Assembly: GCA_022376925.1 (NCBI GenBank)
Contig: JAIOJX010000032.1
Location: 199,822,939-199,886,938 of the forward strand
Direction of reading: 5' to 3'
DNA from: Tragulus kanchil
Lineage: Eukaryota; Chordata; Mammalia; Artiodactyla; Tragulidae
Length of the DNA stretch: 64,000 bases
The notes beneath the pieces are model-generated. The model worked only from the letters and a program-made list of their open reading frames with translations. It was not told where the DNA came from and searched no databases. Positions 46,669 through 58,901 of the stretch are shown here, one piece after another. Both the position numbers and the translations under genes were made by a program. Positions within the stretch are counted from its first letter, which is position 1. Each line of letters begins with the position of its first letter.

Positions 46669-47448
46669 AGTCTTCCTCAACCATATTATCCCTGCTCCTG
46701 AGCATTCTCTCCTTAGCTTCCTTTATTTGTCTTCTTAGCACTAAACTTTATCTCCATTATGTGACATACACTTATTTGCCTATTCTCTAAAAGCCAGTTA
46801 GTTACTAGGTGATCTAAAAAGATGTGTATTCTTAAACTTGCACTCTGAAGAGTGAGGCAACATATACCAGATAATAAGAGCACTGGTCTTTTATGAGTCC
46901 TTGAAAAACTCCAGGTGTCAGAATTGGCCTCTTGTATACAGGTCCTCATCTCAAGTTCCAGACCAGATGTCTTTCTCCAGAACTTTACATCAATGTGAGA
47001 GAACTCAGGGTCAAGGGAAGTAACTCACCACCACTGAGTGGTAAAGGTAGGACTTGAACCAGAGTACCCTCTTTAGACTGCCTGTTTCTATATTATCCAT
47101 GCTGAATGGATGGCAGTAGCTGTTTGTTCTAAAAGATCAGAAAAGCGAAATATTTTTCAGCTCTCTTTTCTAGATAAAGAAAGCCTTAACTGAATGAGGA
47201 GTTAAAAATTAAGCTGGTCTTGAAGGAGAAATAGGATTTTAGTAAGTGGAGAAAAGATGGACAGACAGATGATTGATCAGCAGCCATCATTCCTGAGACC
47301 CAGGGTAGGAGTGCTCAGTGGCCTGGAAGCACCTGGACAGTTTAGTCACCCTTGATCTAGAGAAAGATAATTTTTATTCTGAACCAGATAATGTATCCTT
47401 TGTGAGGCAAATAATGAGACATTAATACTAGCTTTACTGGACTCCATT
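46669..47448. other. unique non-coding DNA with a possible MIR remnant
   Basis: A reverse MIR-like string occurs near 47012-47095 ('ggtaggacttgaaccagag'). Otherwise nothing is recognised. Confidence 0.45.
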
Positions 47449-47464
47449 AAAAAATCTAATGCAG

Positions 47465-47766
47465 GGCTTCCCCTGGTGGTCCAGTGGGTAAGGACACCGC
47501 CTTGCAGTGCAAGGGGCGCCAGTTCGATCCCTGGCCTGGGAAGATCCCACATGCCGCGGAGCTGCTGGACTGATGTGTCCATTCACCGAGCCGGAGCTCT
47601 GGAGTGCATGCACCCAGAGACGGCATTCTGCAACGACAGACGCCACTGCGATGGGAGGCCCACAGGAGCCAAAGAACAAAGACGGATGAAAATAGAGAAA
47701 TGAAATACCAATAGAAGTGGCCCGCCCACTCCCCTTCCTCCCCAACCCGATCCCCGCCCCCTCCCC
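47465..47766 (+). mobile_element. young CHR-type SINE with 16-bp target-site duplication
   Basis: Forward member of the young family ('cctggtggtccagtgggta', 'agttcgatccctggcctgg', 'ggactgatgtgtccattcac'). The flanking repeat AAAAAATCTAA(T/C)GCAG is at 47449-47464 and 47767-47782. The element stops at the C-rich segment and lacks the AAAT/poly-A tail, so its 3' end is truncated or lost. It is not duplicated. Confidence 0.92.
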
Positions 47767-48001
47767 AAAAAATCTAACGCAGCATCAGAGAAATCAGGAT
47801 GAATATATGTATTACACAGTCATCTGCTGATTCACTTATTCACTCTTCATTTATTTATCAGGGTCTTATCCTCTAGAAAAAATAGAGAAAGATAAGAATA
47901 TGAATACAAACCCTATAGGAACGAAACAAGTAAAGGGCCAATAGCATAAAATGATCATAATGGTAGATTTATTTCCAGATAATTGAAGTCCTTAAGCATC
48001 T

Positions 48002-48134
48002 CAGGGCTTCCCTGGTGTTTCAGATGGTAAAGAATCTGCCAGCAACACAGGAGACCCGGGCTCAGTCCCTGAGTTGGGAAGATCCTCTAGAGAAGGGCAC
48101 AGCAACTCACTCTTGCCTGAAGAGCAACTAACAC
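48002..48134 (+). mobile_element. Bov-tA SINE, internally deleted
   Basis: Forward head 'cagggcttccctggtgtttc' and 'ctcagtccctgagttggg', then a jump from 'actcttgcctg' to 'aagagcaactaacac', so about 75 bp of the 3' half is missing. Confidence 0.85.
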
Positions 48135-50499
48135 TAAAATATGAAGGATCATGAAGAGATCGCCTCTTTTGCATAAAAGTATAAGAAAAAAACACGTCTC
48201 ACACCCAAGGCAAATTTTATAGACATGAGATTCTAAACCAAAACAAAGACAGGTATGAGCCAAGTGTGGATAAAGATGTTCTAGGTATGTGATCTAGACA
48301 GGAACCAGGGTGTCCTAGGAGGTCTTGGGTGAGTGATATTATCACAAAGATTTCCTCCCCAGTGTACAAAGCGGTTTCTGTTCAGCTGCTGCCACTTCAC
48401 AGAAAGCTCCTGTGACTTGTGACTGCTGTGTTAGCCAGACTTCTGTATCCACAAGGGGTCGTGGATGAGGTGAAAAGGAGAAAGACATTTGCTTTGAAAA
48501 TCACTAGCAGCCGGAGATGACTACCTTTTCTCATCTGGCCCCAGACACTGAGGAACCAGATGATGGTACCCTTTAAGAGGAAGGAGTAGAAAACAATGAG
48601 ACGTTCAGGACACAGCAACCAATCCCACTAGAGAGGCCAGAAATCCTGAGGTTGGAGAGAATTTACATCCTTCACAGAGAAGTCAAGAAAGCCAGAATGA
48701 AACAGCTGTCTGCTGCAGAATGCTACCTACCAGTGCTGGACCACTGTGCTTAAACGTGTGTCTGCAGCTGGCAGTGCATGGCAAGGCCTCGTTCCTTTGG
48801 ATAGAACACAAAGCCTCTCTTCTCAGTCATGAGTCCAGGTGCCAATCATCTTGGGATGAGCTAGACTTTGAGACTGAAATCAGCAACAGAGGAGATAAGC
48901 CTTAGGATAAAAATGAGGGACATTTTTTCTCTGGCCTCTCTTTGCTTTGGCCTCAGAATTCAAGTCATGCTTAAGCATCTTAAGGCAAAGTTAGCCTCTG
49001 ACTAGAAGGAAGACCTGCAGGAACCCCATGAGGGATGAGCGGAGCCTGAAGTCTCTCTCTGAGTACCCACAGATAGCAGCCAGTTTGCTTCCTCATCCAG
49101 GATTCCAGATCTATCCGAGGCATCTTAATTACTGCAGCCTGTCTCAGCCGTGGTATACAGAACTGAGGAAAGGGCCCATTGCCCAGGCCTGGGTTGCCAC
49201 TGATATGACGGCAGCAATGGAGAAAAGGATTCTCCGGGGCAAAGAGATGTCCACAGCCCCTAGCCACATGGAGAGTTGCACTTCTGAGCTCACTTTAGCC
49301 AATGATGATGCCACCAACATCACTGATTCTGACCAACTCAACTTTCATAAAGATGTTTCAAAAAGGTCAAAATTTTATAGACATGAGATTCTAAACCAAA
49401 ACAAAGACAGGTATGAGCCAAGGGTGTTCCTAGGAAGGTCTTGGGTGAGTGATATTATCACAAAGATTTCCTCCCCAGTGTACAAAGCGGTTTCTGTTCA
49501 GCTGCTGCCACTTCACAGAAAGCTCCTGTGACTTGTGACTGCTGTGTTAGCCAGACTTCTGTATCCACAAGGGGTCGTGGATGAGGTGAAAAGGAGAAAG
49601 ACATTTGCTTTGAAAATCACTAGCAGCCGGAGATGACTACCTTTTCTCATCTGGCCCCAGACACTGAGGAACCAGATGATGGTACCCTTTAAGAGGAAGG
49701 AGTAGAAAACAATGAGACGTTCAGGACACAGCAACCAATCCCACTAGAGAGGCCAGAAATCCTGAGGTTGGAGAGAATTTACATCCTTCACAGAGAAGTC
49801 AAGAAAGCCAGAATGAAACAGCTGTCTGCTGCAGAATGCTACCTACCAGTGCTGGACCACTGTGCTTAAACGTGTGTCTGCAGCTGGCAGTGCATGGCAA
49901 GGCCTCGTTCCTTTGGATAGAACACAAAGCCTCTCTTCTCAGTCATGAGTCCAGGTGCCAATCATCTTGGGATGAGCTAGACTTTGAGACTGAAATCAGC
50001 AACAGAGGAGATAAGCCTTAGGATAAAAATGAGGGACATTTTTTCTCTGGCCTCTCTTGCTTTGGCCTCAGAATTCAAGTCATGCTTAAGCATCTTAAGG
50101 CAAAGTTAGCCTCTGACTAGAAGGAAGACCTGCAGGAACCCCATGAGGGATGAGCGGAGCCTGAAGTCTCTCTCTGAGTACCCACAGATAGCAGCCAGTT
50201 TGCTTCCTCATCCAGGATTCCAGATCTATCCGAGGCATCTTAATTACTGCAGCCTGTCTCAGCCGTGGTATACAGAACTGAGGAAAGGGCCCATTGCCCA
50301 GGCCTGGGTTGCCACTGATATGACGGCAGCAATGGAGAAAAGGATTCTCCGGGGCAAAGAGATGTCCACAGCCCCTAGCCACATGGAGAGTTGCACTTCT
50401 GAGCTCACTTTAGCCAATGATGATGCCACCAACATCACTGATTCTGACCAACTCAACTTTCATACCCACAGGAGAAATATCTGTGTTTCAGTGAGTAGT
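48135..50499. other. non-coding DNA without recognised repeats
   Basis: Filled mostly by the two copies of duplication 18. The 167- and 149-codon frames beginning at 49028 and 50143 are the same sequence in two copies. They have no domain or splice context that I can support, and their C-termini differ only because the duplication seam cuts the first one. Confidence 0.45.
48212..50463. repeat. direct duplication 18, spacing 1158 falling to 1115 bp
   Basis: Copy A is 48212-49348 and copy B is 49370-50463, with a 20-bp filler. The start of copy B is corrupted: it lacks about 42 bp present in A (about 48266-48310) and has extra T, A and A bases around 49424-49437. The rest matches apart from a T-run difference near 48949/50065. 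Confidence 0.94.
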
Positions 50500-50640
50500 T
50501 CAGGCATCATAAGCTTCATGAGGGCAAAGATTTTTTTTGTCTTGTTTTCCATTTTACCTCTAGTGCCAAATACAGTATCTGCTACACAGTAGGAATTGTA
50601 TTACGAGTTGACAAACAAACTAATTATTGAATCTTTTATT
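50500..50640 (+). mobile_element. L2 LINE 3' end
   Basis: Forward L2 end: 'aagcttcatgagggcaaag', 'tctgctacacagtaggaatt'. It starts just past the end of duplication 18. Confidence 0.65.
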
Positions 50641-51317
50641 TTGCTTTGTATCCCAATAGAAACCACATTCATGAACAAATGCATTAAAATGAACATCCAC
50701 TTTAGAAACACAGAAGTCATAAAAGGTAGTTACCCAAAGATTTTTATTTACCTAATACTGGTAAATTCTCTAACCACTAAATTAGTAAGGGGCAGAGTTA
50801 GTTTAAGGAAGATTCTGACTTTGTATTTTATAGTTATCATGGTGGTTGGCAAAATCTAATATGAATAGAAATACATTCAGCATTTCAAGAACAAAAGCCT
50901 CTTTAAAAGAAGTTAATAATCCCCTTGAGGGCACTAGCCACCCACAGGAAGTGGAGTGGGCTGTTACTGGGATTGCATTTTTGATTTAGTGGTTATTGAA
51001 TACCAAACTGTTGTAGGTAACTGGAATACACATAGAATTAGGCAAAAACTCAACTGCTATAAATCTTGCCACCCCAACAAAGCAAAGAAAATCAGTGTAC
51101 AGATATATTAAGAATGCAAGAGTTGTATAAATTTACCATAGCTAAGAGCCAAGGAGTTGTTGGTGAGCTAGTATCATACTTCCGCAGTACGGGGATTTTT
51201 TTGCCTCCTTTAAATTAACGTTTTAATTTGGGAAGCATTAACAAGGATTGGTGGGCTTTAAAACAATTCAGGAACCCTTACTGACTTGCTGGAAATTTGA
51301 CTATACATATTCTTATT

Positions 51318-51518
51318 GTACGTGCTCAGTCATGCCTGATTTTGCGACCTCATGAACTGTAGCCCACCGGCCTCCCCTGCCTATGAGATCTGCCCAGCAA
51401 GAATATTGGAGTGGATTACCATTTCCTCCTTCAAGGTATCTTAATGACTTAAGGATCAAATCAGTGTCTCCTGCATCTGCTGCAAACCGATCTTCACTGC
51501 TGAGCCATCAGAAAAGAC
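51318..51518 (-). mobile_element. Bov-tA SINE with 13-bp target-site duplication
   Basis: Reverse Bov-tA ('acgtgctcagtcatgcctga' to 'cttcactgctgagccatcag'). The direct repeat ACATATTCTTATT is at 51305-51317 and 51519-51531. Confidence 0.9.
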
Positions 51519-52419
51519 ACATATTCTTATTAGGTAAATTTAATATAGGCAAAACTGAGAAGTCCCTGAGCTAAATCTTTACCACACTGTAGTAAAGACA
51601 CACTGTATTTCCCCACCACATTCAAATGCAGCCAGATAGGCCAAGACTGTAGGACCAGAACTGGTGTCAAAAACATCGTTATGAATTTCTGCTTGAAAAT
51701 GCTGAAGCAAATATGCTTATCAGAGGTTAAATGAGTAGATCATAGTTAAACTGTAACAAGACTGTTCTGACTACATTCAACTGCATTAAAATGAACATCC
51801 ACTTTAGAAACACAGAAGTCATAAAAGGTAGTTACCCAAAGATTTTTATTTACCTAATACTGGTAAATTCTCTAACCACTAAATTAGTAAGGGGCAGAGT
51901 TAGTTTAAGGAAGATTCTGACTTTGTATTTTATAGTTATCATGGTGGTTGGCAAAATCTAATATGAATAGAAATACATTCAGCATTTCAAGAACAAAAGC
52001 CTCTTTAAAAGAAGTTAATAATCCCCTTGAGGGCACTAGCCACCCACAGGAAGTGGAGTGGGCTGTTACTGGGATTGATTTTTTGATTTAGTGGTTATTG
52101 AATACCAAACTGTTGTAGGTAACTGGAATACACATAGAATTAGACAAAAACTCAACTGCTATAAATCTTGCCACCCCAACAAAGCAAAGAAAATCAGTGT
52201 ACAGATATATTAAGAATGCAAGAGTTGTATAAATTTACCATAGCTAAGAGCCAAGGAGTTGTTGGTGAGCTAGTATCATACTTCCGCAGTACGGGGATTT
52301 TTTTGCCTCCTTTAAATTAACGTTTTAATTTGGGAAGCATTAACAAGGATTGGTGGGCTTTAAAACAATTCAGGAACCCTTACTGACTTGCTGGAAATTT
52401 GACTATACATATTCTTATT

Positions 52420-52620
52420 GTACGTGCTCAGTCATGCCTGATTTTGCGACCTCATGAACTGTAGCCCACCGGCCTCCCCTGCCTATGAGATCTGCCCAGC
52501 AAGAATATTGGAGTGGATTACCATTTCCTCCTTCAAGGTATCTTAATGACTTAAGGATCAAATCAGTGTCTCCTGCATCTGCTGCAAACCGATCTTCACT
52601 GCTGAGCCATCAGAAAAGAC
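52420..52620 (-). mobile_element. Bov-tA SINE (second copy of 51318)
   Basis: Repeat by duplication 19, including both ACATATTCTTATT flanks. Confidence 0.9.
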
Positions 52621-53169
52621 ACATATTCTTATTAGGTAAATTTAATATAGGCAAAACTGAGAAGTCCCTGAGCTAAATCTTTACCACACTGTAGTAAAGA
52701 CACACTGTATTTCCCCACCACATTCAAATGCAGCCAGATAGGCCAAGACTGTAGGACCAGAACTGGTGTCAAAAACATCGTTATGAATTTCTGCTTGAAA
52801 ATGCTGAAGCAAATATGCTTATCAGAGGTTAAATGAGTAGATCATAGTTAAACTGTAACAAGACTGTTCTGACTACAGTTTGAGGAAAAATAAAATGTTG
52901 AAAATAGCAAGCAGTCTTTAAATAATTAAACCAAGGAGCTCATCCATTCTTGAATAATTAATTCTTTAGTAGCCTGGAAACATTGAGAAATATAGTCAAG
53001 ATCTAAATCCTCATGAAGGAAAGACCATGACAGATGGTCAGTCTGCACAGATTATAAACCTGTGTGGTCATCTGGAACACCTCACTTGCTCTCTGGGATC
53101 CCCTGTACCTTCTATAAAATTCAGGTGAATGAACCACCCTTCTTACAGGGTTAACTGGGGAACACAGAA

Positions 53170-53645
53170 TCTTCAAAGGTCCTCCTATAGCTTTTAGGAA
53201 AACAGCTCACACTCAGCTTAACCCTCAAAGTCTCCCTAAATCTGGCTTCAGCTGCATCCTCAGTGACATCCTACGTTCCGTTCCAGGCTACCAAACACTG
53301 GTATCTCCCCTCACTCACTGAGGGGCTCAAGCTCCTTTACATTCTCCTCCCTTTGCCTACGTTCTTCCTTCACCTACCAGTCCAGCCATTCTTCCATACT
53401 CGGTTTGACTGTATCCTATGAGCCATGCCATCTTCGTTAGATGGCTTTTCAGCATTCTCCCCATCACCAGACTTCCTAACCTGTGCATAAGGACACCAGT
53501 CACAGCACAAACAACTGTTCCGCTGTCTCTTTACCTTTATCACTAGACTTTGGGCTCCTTAAGGGATTGAGCACCATTTCAGTATTCTCAGCACCTTGCT
53601 TGGTGTATAGCCGACATTCAGAAATGAGTAGATAAATCAATGGTT
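53170..53645 (+). mobile_element. L2 LINE 3' region
   Basis: Forward, diverged: 'tccctcactcactgaggggc'-type divergence around a readable L2 order, then 'tatcactagactttgggctc', 'ttggtgtatagccgacattc', 'aatgagtagataaatcaatg'. About 470 bp. Confidence 0.65.
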
Positions 53646-54622
53646 TCCATAACCAAGCCATTTAGGGAGCTTTTCTGATTCATGAAAGTGACTGAATTCA
53701 GAGTACATAGGTCAAAAGCTGGATTTGGATTAATGCTATTTTCCCATTCCACAGTGTCCTTCCCGCCCCAATCCTCTTTGATATCAATGTGTTTAAATGA
53801 CTCTCCATTCCCCTTTACTATCTCTGCTTATATTAAAATGTATAGAAGAAAATCATATGTCGGGTTAGATGTAGATCCCAGAACAATGTCGGGAGTCAAT
53901 CTCAGCCACTTATCATGACTTGCTTTTGAGGAAGACTCATCACAAGTACAGTCTGTTGAGATAACATGCTGATGAGGTAACTGAGCTAGTTCCAACGGCT
54001 GATGCTCCTTCCCAAAACGCATGAATCCCATTTCCGGGGTGGGAGGGGACACTGAAAAAGGAGTATCTAATTAATTTTCCAATGGGTTTAATTATCTTGG
54101 TTATAAACAGATATAATGATGGAAAAATTCAAATTGAACGAGCTTAACTGGCACAATTCTCTTAATCAGCCTTGTATTGGGCTTTTTTTCTGGACCAACA
54201 TCCAGGAGGGAAAAAAAAAAGGTGGGTGGGAGCAAAGGAAAGAAATTCAGACTCATTAAATTTGACCTATAGGACTAAAGCACCACCTAGTGGGAGAAAT
54301 GAAAAACAACCGCTTTTACAGGGGCTCTCCTTTTTTAAACCCAACAGACAAAAATGTTTTCTTGGATCACCAGTCTCTCAGCGTCTAGTGAATTTACAAA
54401 TTCTTCCCTTTTAAATTTATGCTAAAAATTAATTTCAGACTTGCAAAGAAAGAACAAACAACGACTTCTTTTATTATCCCCTAAACCTGTTAACACAAAC
54501 ATTCCAGGCCTCGACGTAAATAGAGATGTGTGGGCTGCAAACCATCTGTGTGTGATGCGTCTGCCAAGTATCCACTTAGAGCAACTAGCATCGCTACAGT
54601 CAGAGCACTGTCTTCTCTGTCT
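53646..54622. other. unique non-coding DNA
   Basis: No element or gene recognised. Confidence 0.5.
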
Positions 54623-54704
54623 TCTCTGGACTTTGTCTGGGCTCCCTGTCTGGGAAGGTGGTGAGATCAAGGTTCTATTTTATAGGATCAGCATGCGGAA
54701 AGAC

Positions 54705-54905
54705 AATATGGTATCGGGATTAAGAACACGAGCACCTAAGAGACGAACCTGGATTTGATTCCCAACTTCCAGTAGGAAGTTCTAGCTTTGTGGCTTGTGG
54801 ATCAGACATCGCAATTCTTATATCTCCGTTCTCTTCATTGTTACAAACACAAGCAATAATAATATCTACTTGCTGGTGTAATAATATCTCATTGAAAGGC
54901 TGCTA
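54705..54905 (+). mobile_element. MIR SINE, nearly full length
   Basis: Forward MIR: 'tggtatcgggattaagaaca', 'cctggatttgattcccaact', 'agctttgtggcttgtggatc', then 'tatctccgttctcttcattg' and an 'aataataatatctacttgc' 3' part. Repeated at 55782-55982. Confidence 0.82.
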
Positions 54906-55217
54906 AAAAAATCACCCATGAGAACATAACCTAGCATTCCACAAATATTTTTCAGAAGCATTATCATTCTATGTATTAGTTTATTCTAATTTCAACCTAA
55001 ATGGTTCAATGATACAAAACAAAATCCATGAAGTGGAATTTCACTAAGGTGAAATACTATTCTTTTTTAGACTATGCAATTCTTTAAAGTAGCCACCTAA
55101 TATATTTTAATAAAAAACCTATAGGATTTTGTTATCAATCCGGGCATGGATTAAACTCCAATGAGTGTTAGGTAAGCTCCAGCAGAAGTTATGTGTGATA
55201 TGCAGACATGACTCCAG

Positions 55218-55258
55218 TGGTGGTTGGTTGGGTGGGTGGGTGGGTGGTCGGTTGGTTT
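55218..55258 (+). repeat. (GGGT)n tract with G-quadruplex motif
   Basis: GGGTGGGTGGGTGGG at 55230-55244 sits within a wider GGTTGG/GGGT low-complexity tract. Four G3 runs with single-base loops are the classic pattern for a parallel G-quadruplex. Whether it folds is inference. Confidence 0.9.
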
Positions 55259-55781
55259 TATGGCACAAAACTCACTCTGAACCAAGCAAGAAAGAGAAGA
55301 GACAAAAAAGTATTTCTAAGTCGTCATGCACAAAATCACAGCAAATGTGCTCCCTAAATTTCATTTTCCCTAATTGAATTTAGAAACTTCCTTGAACCAG
55401 ACATTTTACTACCACACAGGCTAAAAATAAAACATATAAATGGATCTAGCTAAATGAAGGATAGAAAGAACTGATATAAATTCTGAAGGCCTCTTTATGT
55501 TTTCCAATTTGTTGAATAATGAGAATAGTTTTGTTTTGTTTTCCAATAATGTTTGCATCAGGGCCTTTAAGGAATCTGCATATTTGAATTGGAGGAAAAA
55601 GGAGCCATTTCCCACATTTCTCTAAACAAAAGGTGACAACACAGGAATATGCTGTTATCTCATCTTATTTGTTGGCTTTTCTTTTGGCTCCCTGCCCTGT
55701 CTCTGGACTTTGTCTGGGCTCCCTGTCTGGGAAGGTGGTGAGATCAAGGTTCTATTTTATAGGATCAGCATGCGGAAAGAC

Positions 55782-55982
55782 AATATGGTATCGGGATTAA
55801 GAACACGAGCACCTAAGAAACGAACCTGGATTTGATTCCCAACTTCCAGTAGGAAGTTCTAGCTTTGTGGCTTGTGGATCAGACATCGCAATTCTTATAT
55901 CTCCGTTCTCTTCATTGTTACAAACACAAGCAATAATAATATCTACTTGCTGGTGTAATAATATCTCATTGAAAGGCTGCTA
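55782..55982 (+). mobile_element. MIR SINE (second copy)
   Basis: Repeat of 54705-54905 by duplication 20. Confidence 0.82.
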
Positions 55983-56294
55983 AAAAAATCACCCATGAGA
56001 ACATAACCTAGCATTCCACAAATATTTTTCAGAAGCATTATCATTCTATGTATTAGTTTATTCTAATTTCAACCTAAATGGTTCAATGATACAAAACAAA
56101 ATCCATGAAGTGGAATTTCACTAAGGTGAAATACTATTCTTTTTTAGACTATGCAATTCTTTAAAGTAGCCACCTAATATATTTTAATAAAAAACCTATA
56201 GGATTTTGTTATCAATCCGGGCATGGATTAAACTCCAATGAGTGTTAGGTAAGCTCCAGCAGAAGTTATGTGTGATATGCAGACATGACTCCAG

Positions 56295-56335
56295 TGGTGG
56301 TTGGTTGGGTGGGTGGGTGGGTGGTCGGTTGGTTT
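56295..56335 (+). repeat. (GGGT)n tract, second copy
   Basis: Repeat of the G-rich tract at 55218 by duplication 20, with the same number of GGGT units. Confidence 0.9.
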
Positions 56336-56757
56336 TATGGCACAAAACTCACTCTGAACCAAGCAAGAAAGAGAAGAGACAAAAAAGTATTTCTAAGTCG
56401 TCATGCACAAAATCACAGCAAATGTGCTCCCTAAATTTCATTTTCCCTAATTGAATTTAGAAACTTCCTTGAACCAGACATTTTACTACCACACAGGCTA
56501 AAAATAAAACATATAAATGGATCTAGCTAAATGAAGGATAGAAAGAACTGATATAAATTCTGAAGGCCTCTTTATGTTTTCCAATTTGTTGAATAATGAG
56601 AATAGTTTTGTTTTGTTTTCCAATAATGTTTGCATCAGGGCCTTTAAGGAATCTGCATATTTGAATTGGAGGAAAAAGGAGCCATTTCCCACATTTCTCT
56701 AAACAAAAGGTGACAACACAGGAATATGCTGTTATCTCATCTTATTTGTTGGCTTTT

Positions 56758-58576
56758 TCATTCTCTTGCAAAAGAATCCTTCACTGAATTGCAAGGCAGA
56801 AGAGAGTGGACCAACCACAGGTATTTATAACAAAGAGACAGATGGTTGAACTGGTCACCTGTCTGCAGAAATTATTCATGGAAGGGAAAAAGAGCAGCAG
56901 AGAACAAATAATTCTTATGTGCATGTATGTTTTGTAATTACCTCAAACTACCCTTTTTGTTTCAAAGATGAATTTTAATCAGCATAGTTTGAAAAAAATG
57001 GAGAAAAGGACAGAACTGTTGTTGCTATCTCCACTGGAGATGAATGGTACGAACTACTCCCATCTGATCATGATGGATGGTCACTGCTCTCGACTCTGGA
57101 AAATGAGTGACCTCCTCCACGAAGCACCTCCTTCTAGCCTCCTTGAGGAGAAGGAGGGCTCTCTCCTGTCCAAACCTGACAACTGGATTTAATGGTGCGT
57201 GGAAGCTAAGGCATCCCTGGGGTGCAGCATCACGTTGACTCAGACTAGTAAGCAAATCCATCTTAGTCCCTGAACTTTCAGTAAAAACAACCAAAAAACA
57301 AAATCTCTTCTTTTTTATTATTCCTTTGGCCATATTTTCAAACCTATATTTTCCATTGTGCTTTGAAGACTGTCATTCCTTTTTTTCTAGGGGAATGCGT
57401 TTTTTTCTGTCCATGTGGCTCTCGAAACCAGTATCACTAAGAATAGTATCATTTTCAGATACTGATGATTTCCTCCTTAGTCTTATGAAGAACTAGTGTG
57501 AATCAATACTTGATAAGCACTTGCAACATTCATACTTAATAAGTATTTTAAATATGTATAGAGAAGAGGGCTTTCCCAAGAACAAGCAGGGAGGGCGTAT
57601 GAGGGAACAGAAAAGACCCAAACAGGTTAGAACTGTAATGATTAGGTCCTCAAATCTCTTTCTAGCAAACATCATTCTTACACCACCGGATATGAAGACC
57701 AATAGGAAAATGTTTAGATTCAATGTAGATATCAAAATCTAAACGCCAAGGATTTCTTTCTGTACATTTGGGGCTGGGCGGTGCAGAAAAGCCTAAATTG
57801 CTAAACTTGCAGTAATTGTGATTTTCTTTTAATACAATGAGTCTATAATTCTTAAATTGAGAGATAGGTGCATGAGCATTTGTTATTCTGTATATGTCAC
57901 ATACATTAGCATACTATAAATATCATTTGCATGTGTTCAACGGTTAAGAAAGCCGGAAAAGCATTTTAAAAAGAAATGAAAAGGTAAACTACAATCTTTA
58001 GCAATTATGGTAAAAAGTTAACATTTTAAAATAAGGATGGTGGGTACAAGGGTGTTGAATATTTTCTGCATGATCCATATGCTTGAAATTTTTTATAATT
58101 TTAAAATTAAATTTGGATTTTTTTTTTTTTTAAATTCACACAATGCTGCTTTTCACCTAAATTAGCTCTAGGTGAGAAGATGTAACAGTGTTGATTCTTA
58201 GGAATGAGTTTCTAATGAGAGAGTTTCCATCTTGAGCTACCAAAATACTGAATAACCTTTTCTTCTGTGGATCTCTAAACAATTTACAAAACAGTGGTGG
58301 GATTTATTTCTCAAAAGGTAAAATAAAATCACAGAGAATACAAGTAACCTTGGGTTGTCCTACTTAAGTTACTTGTCAGAGACTAAACATTCTAAGCCAA
58401 AGAACCAGAAAATCACAGGATTAAGACAGAGGCAAATAGTAGCAGACCTTGCCCCACTTCCTCAGGGGTGGTATATGATCATGTTCTGTCAGTTTCTCCC
58501 ATCTAATCCTATCATCAGCACAACTGTTTTGCTTTCTGTCATCTTATAAAAAAAAAAAAAAAAACAAGCTCCTTTT
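56758..58576. other. unique AT-rich DNA with a possible L1 tail
   Basis: Mostly unrecognised. About 58036-58118 ('gatggtgggtacaagggtgt', 'atatgcttgaaatttttta') resembles the 3' end of old L1M elements, but only weakly. A poly-T run is at 58121-58132 and a poly-A run at 58549-58564. Confidence 0.4.
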
Positions 58577-58877
58577 CTTTCTTTCTTTTTTTTTTTTTTT
58601 TTTTTTAATTTTGGCCTCTTTTATTGGTTTTATTTATTTATTTATTTATTTTTATCCATCTTTATTCTTTGGCCCACATGGGTCTCCGATTGTAGTGGCC
58701 TCTCTCATTGCAGAGCATAGGCTCTGGGAGCACGTGCTCCAGAGCTCTGGCTCAGTAATTGGACACACCCATCCAGCCACTCTGCCGCACACGGGATCTT
58801 CCCAGGTCAGGGATCAAACTGGCGCCCCTTGCACTGCAAGGCGAACTCTTTACCACTGGACCACCAGGGAAGCCCCG
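58577..58877 (-). mobile_element. CHR-type SINE with 12-bp target-site duplication
   Basis: Reverse SINE with poly-T, (ATTT)n, 'atctttattctttggcccac', 'taattggacacacccatcca' and head 'ccactggaccaccagggaag'. The direct repeat CAAGCTCCTTTT is at 58565-58576 and 58878-58889. It sits 12 bp upstream of the target-site repeat of the BovB insertion. Confidence 0.93.
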
Positions 58878-58901
58878 CAAGCTCCTTTTTGAAAGACAAT
58901 C

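Larger units (their letters stand above)
50680..52877. repeat. direct duplication 19, spacing 1102 bp
   Basis: Copy A is 50680-51775 and copy B is 51782-52877, with a 6-bp filler. A handful of substitutions (near 50976/52078 and 51043/52144) separate the copies. The unit contains a complete Bov-tA. Confidence 0.95.
54623..56757. repeat. direct duplication 20, spacing 1077 bp
   Basis: Copy A is 54623-55680 and copy B is 55700-56757. The 19-bp filler (55681-55699) contains 'ggctccctg', which also occurs inside the unit next to 54640. One G/A difference is visible near 54741/55818. Confidence 0.95.

Noticed and set aside
49028..49531. 167-codon frame, with a related 149-codon frame at 50143-50592, as a duplicated gene pair
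   Set aside because: The same sequence appears twice only because of duplication 18. The C-termini diverge at the seam, no domain is recognised and there is no evidence of exon structure.
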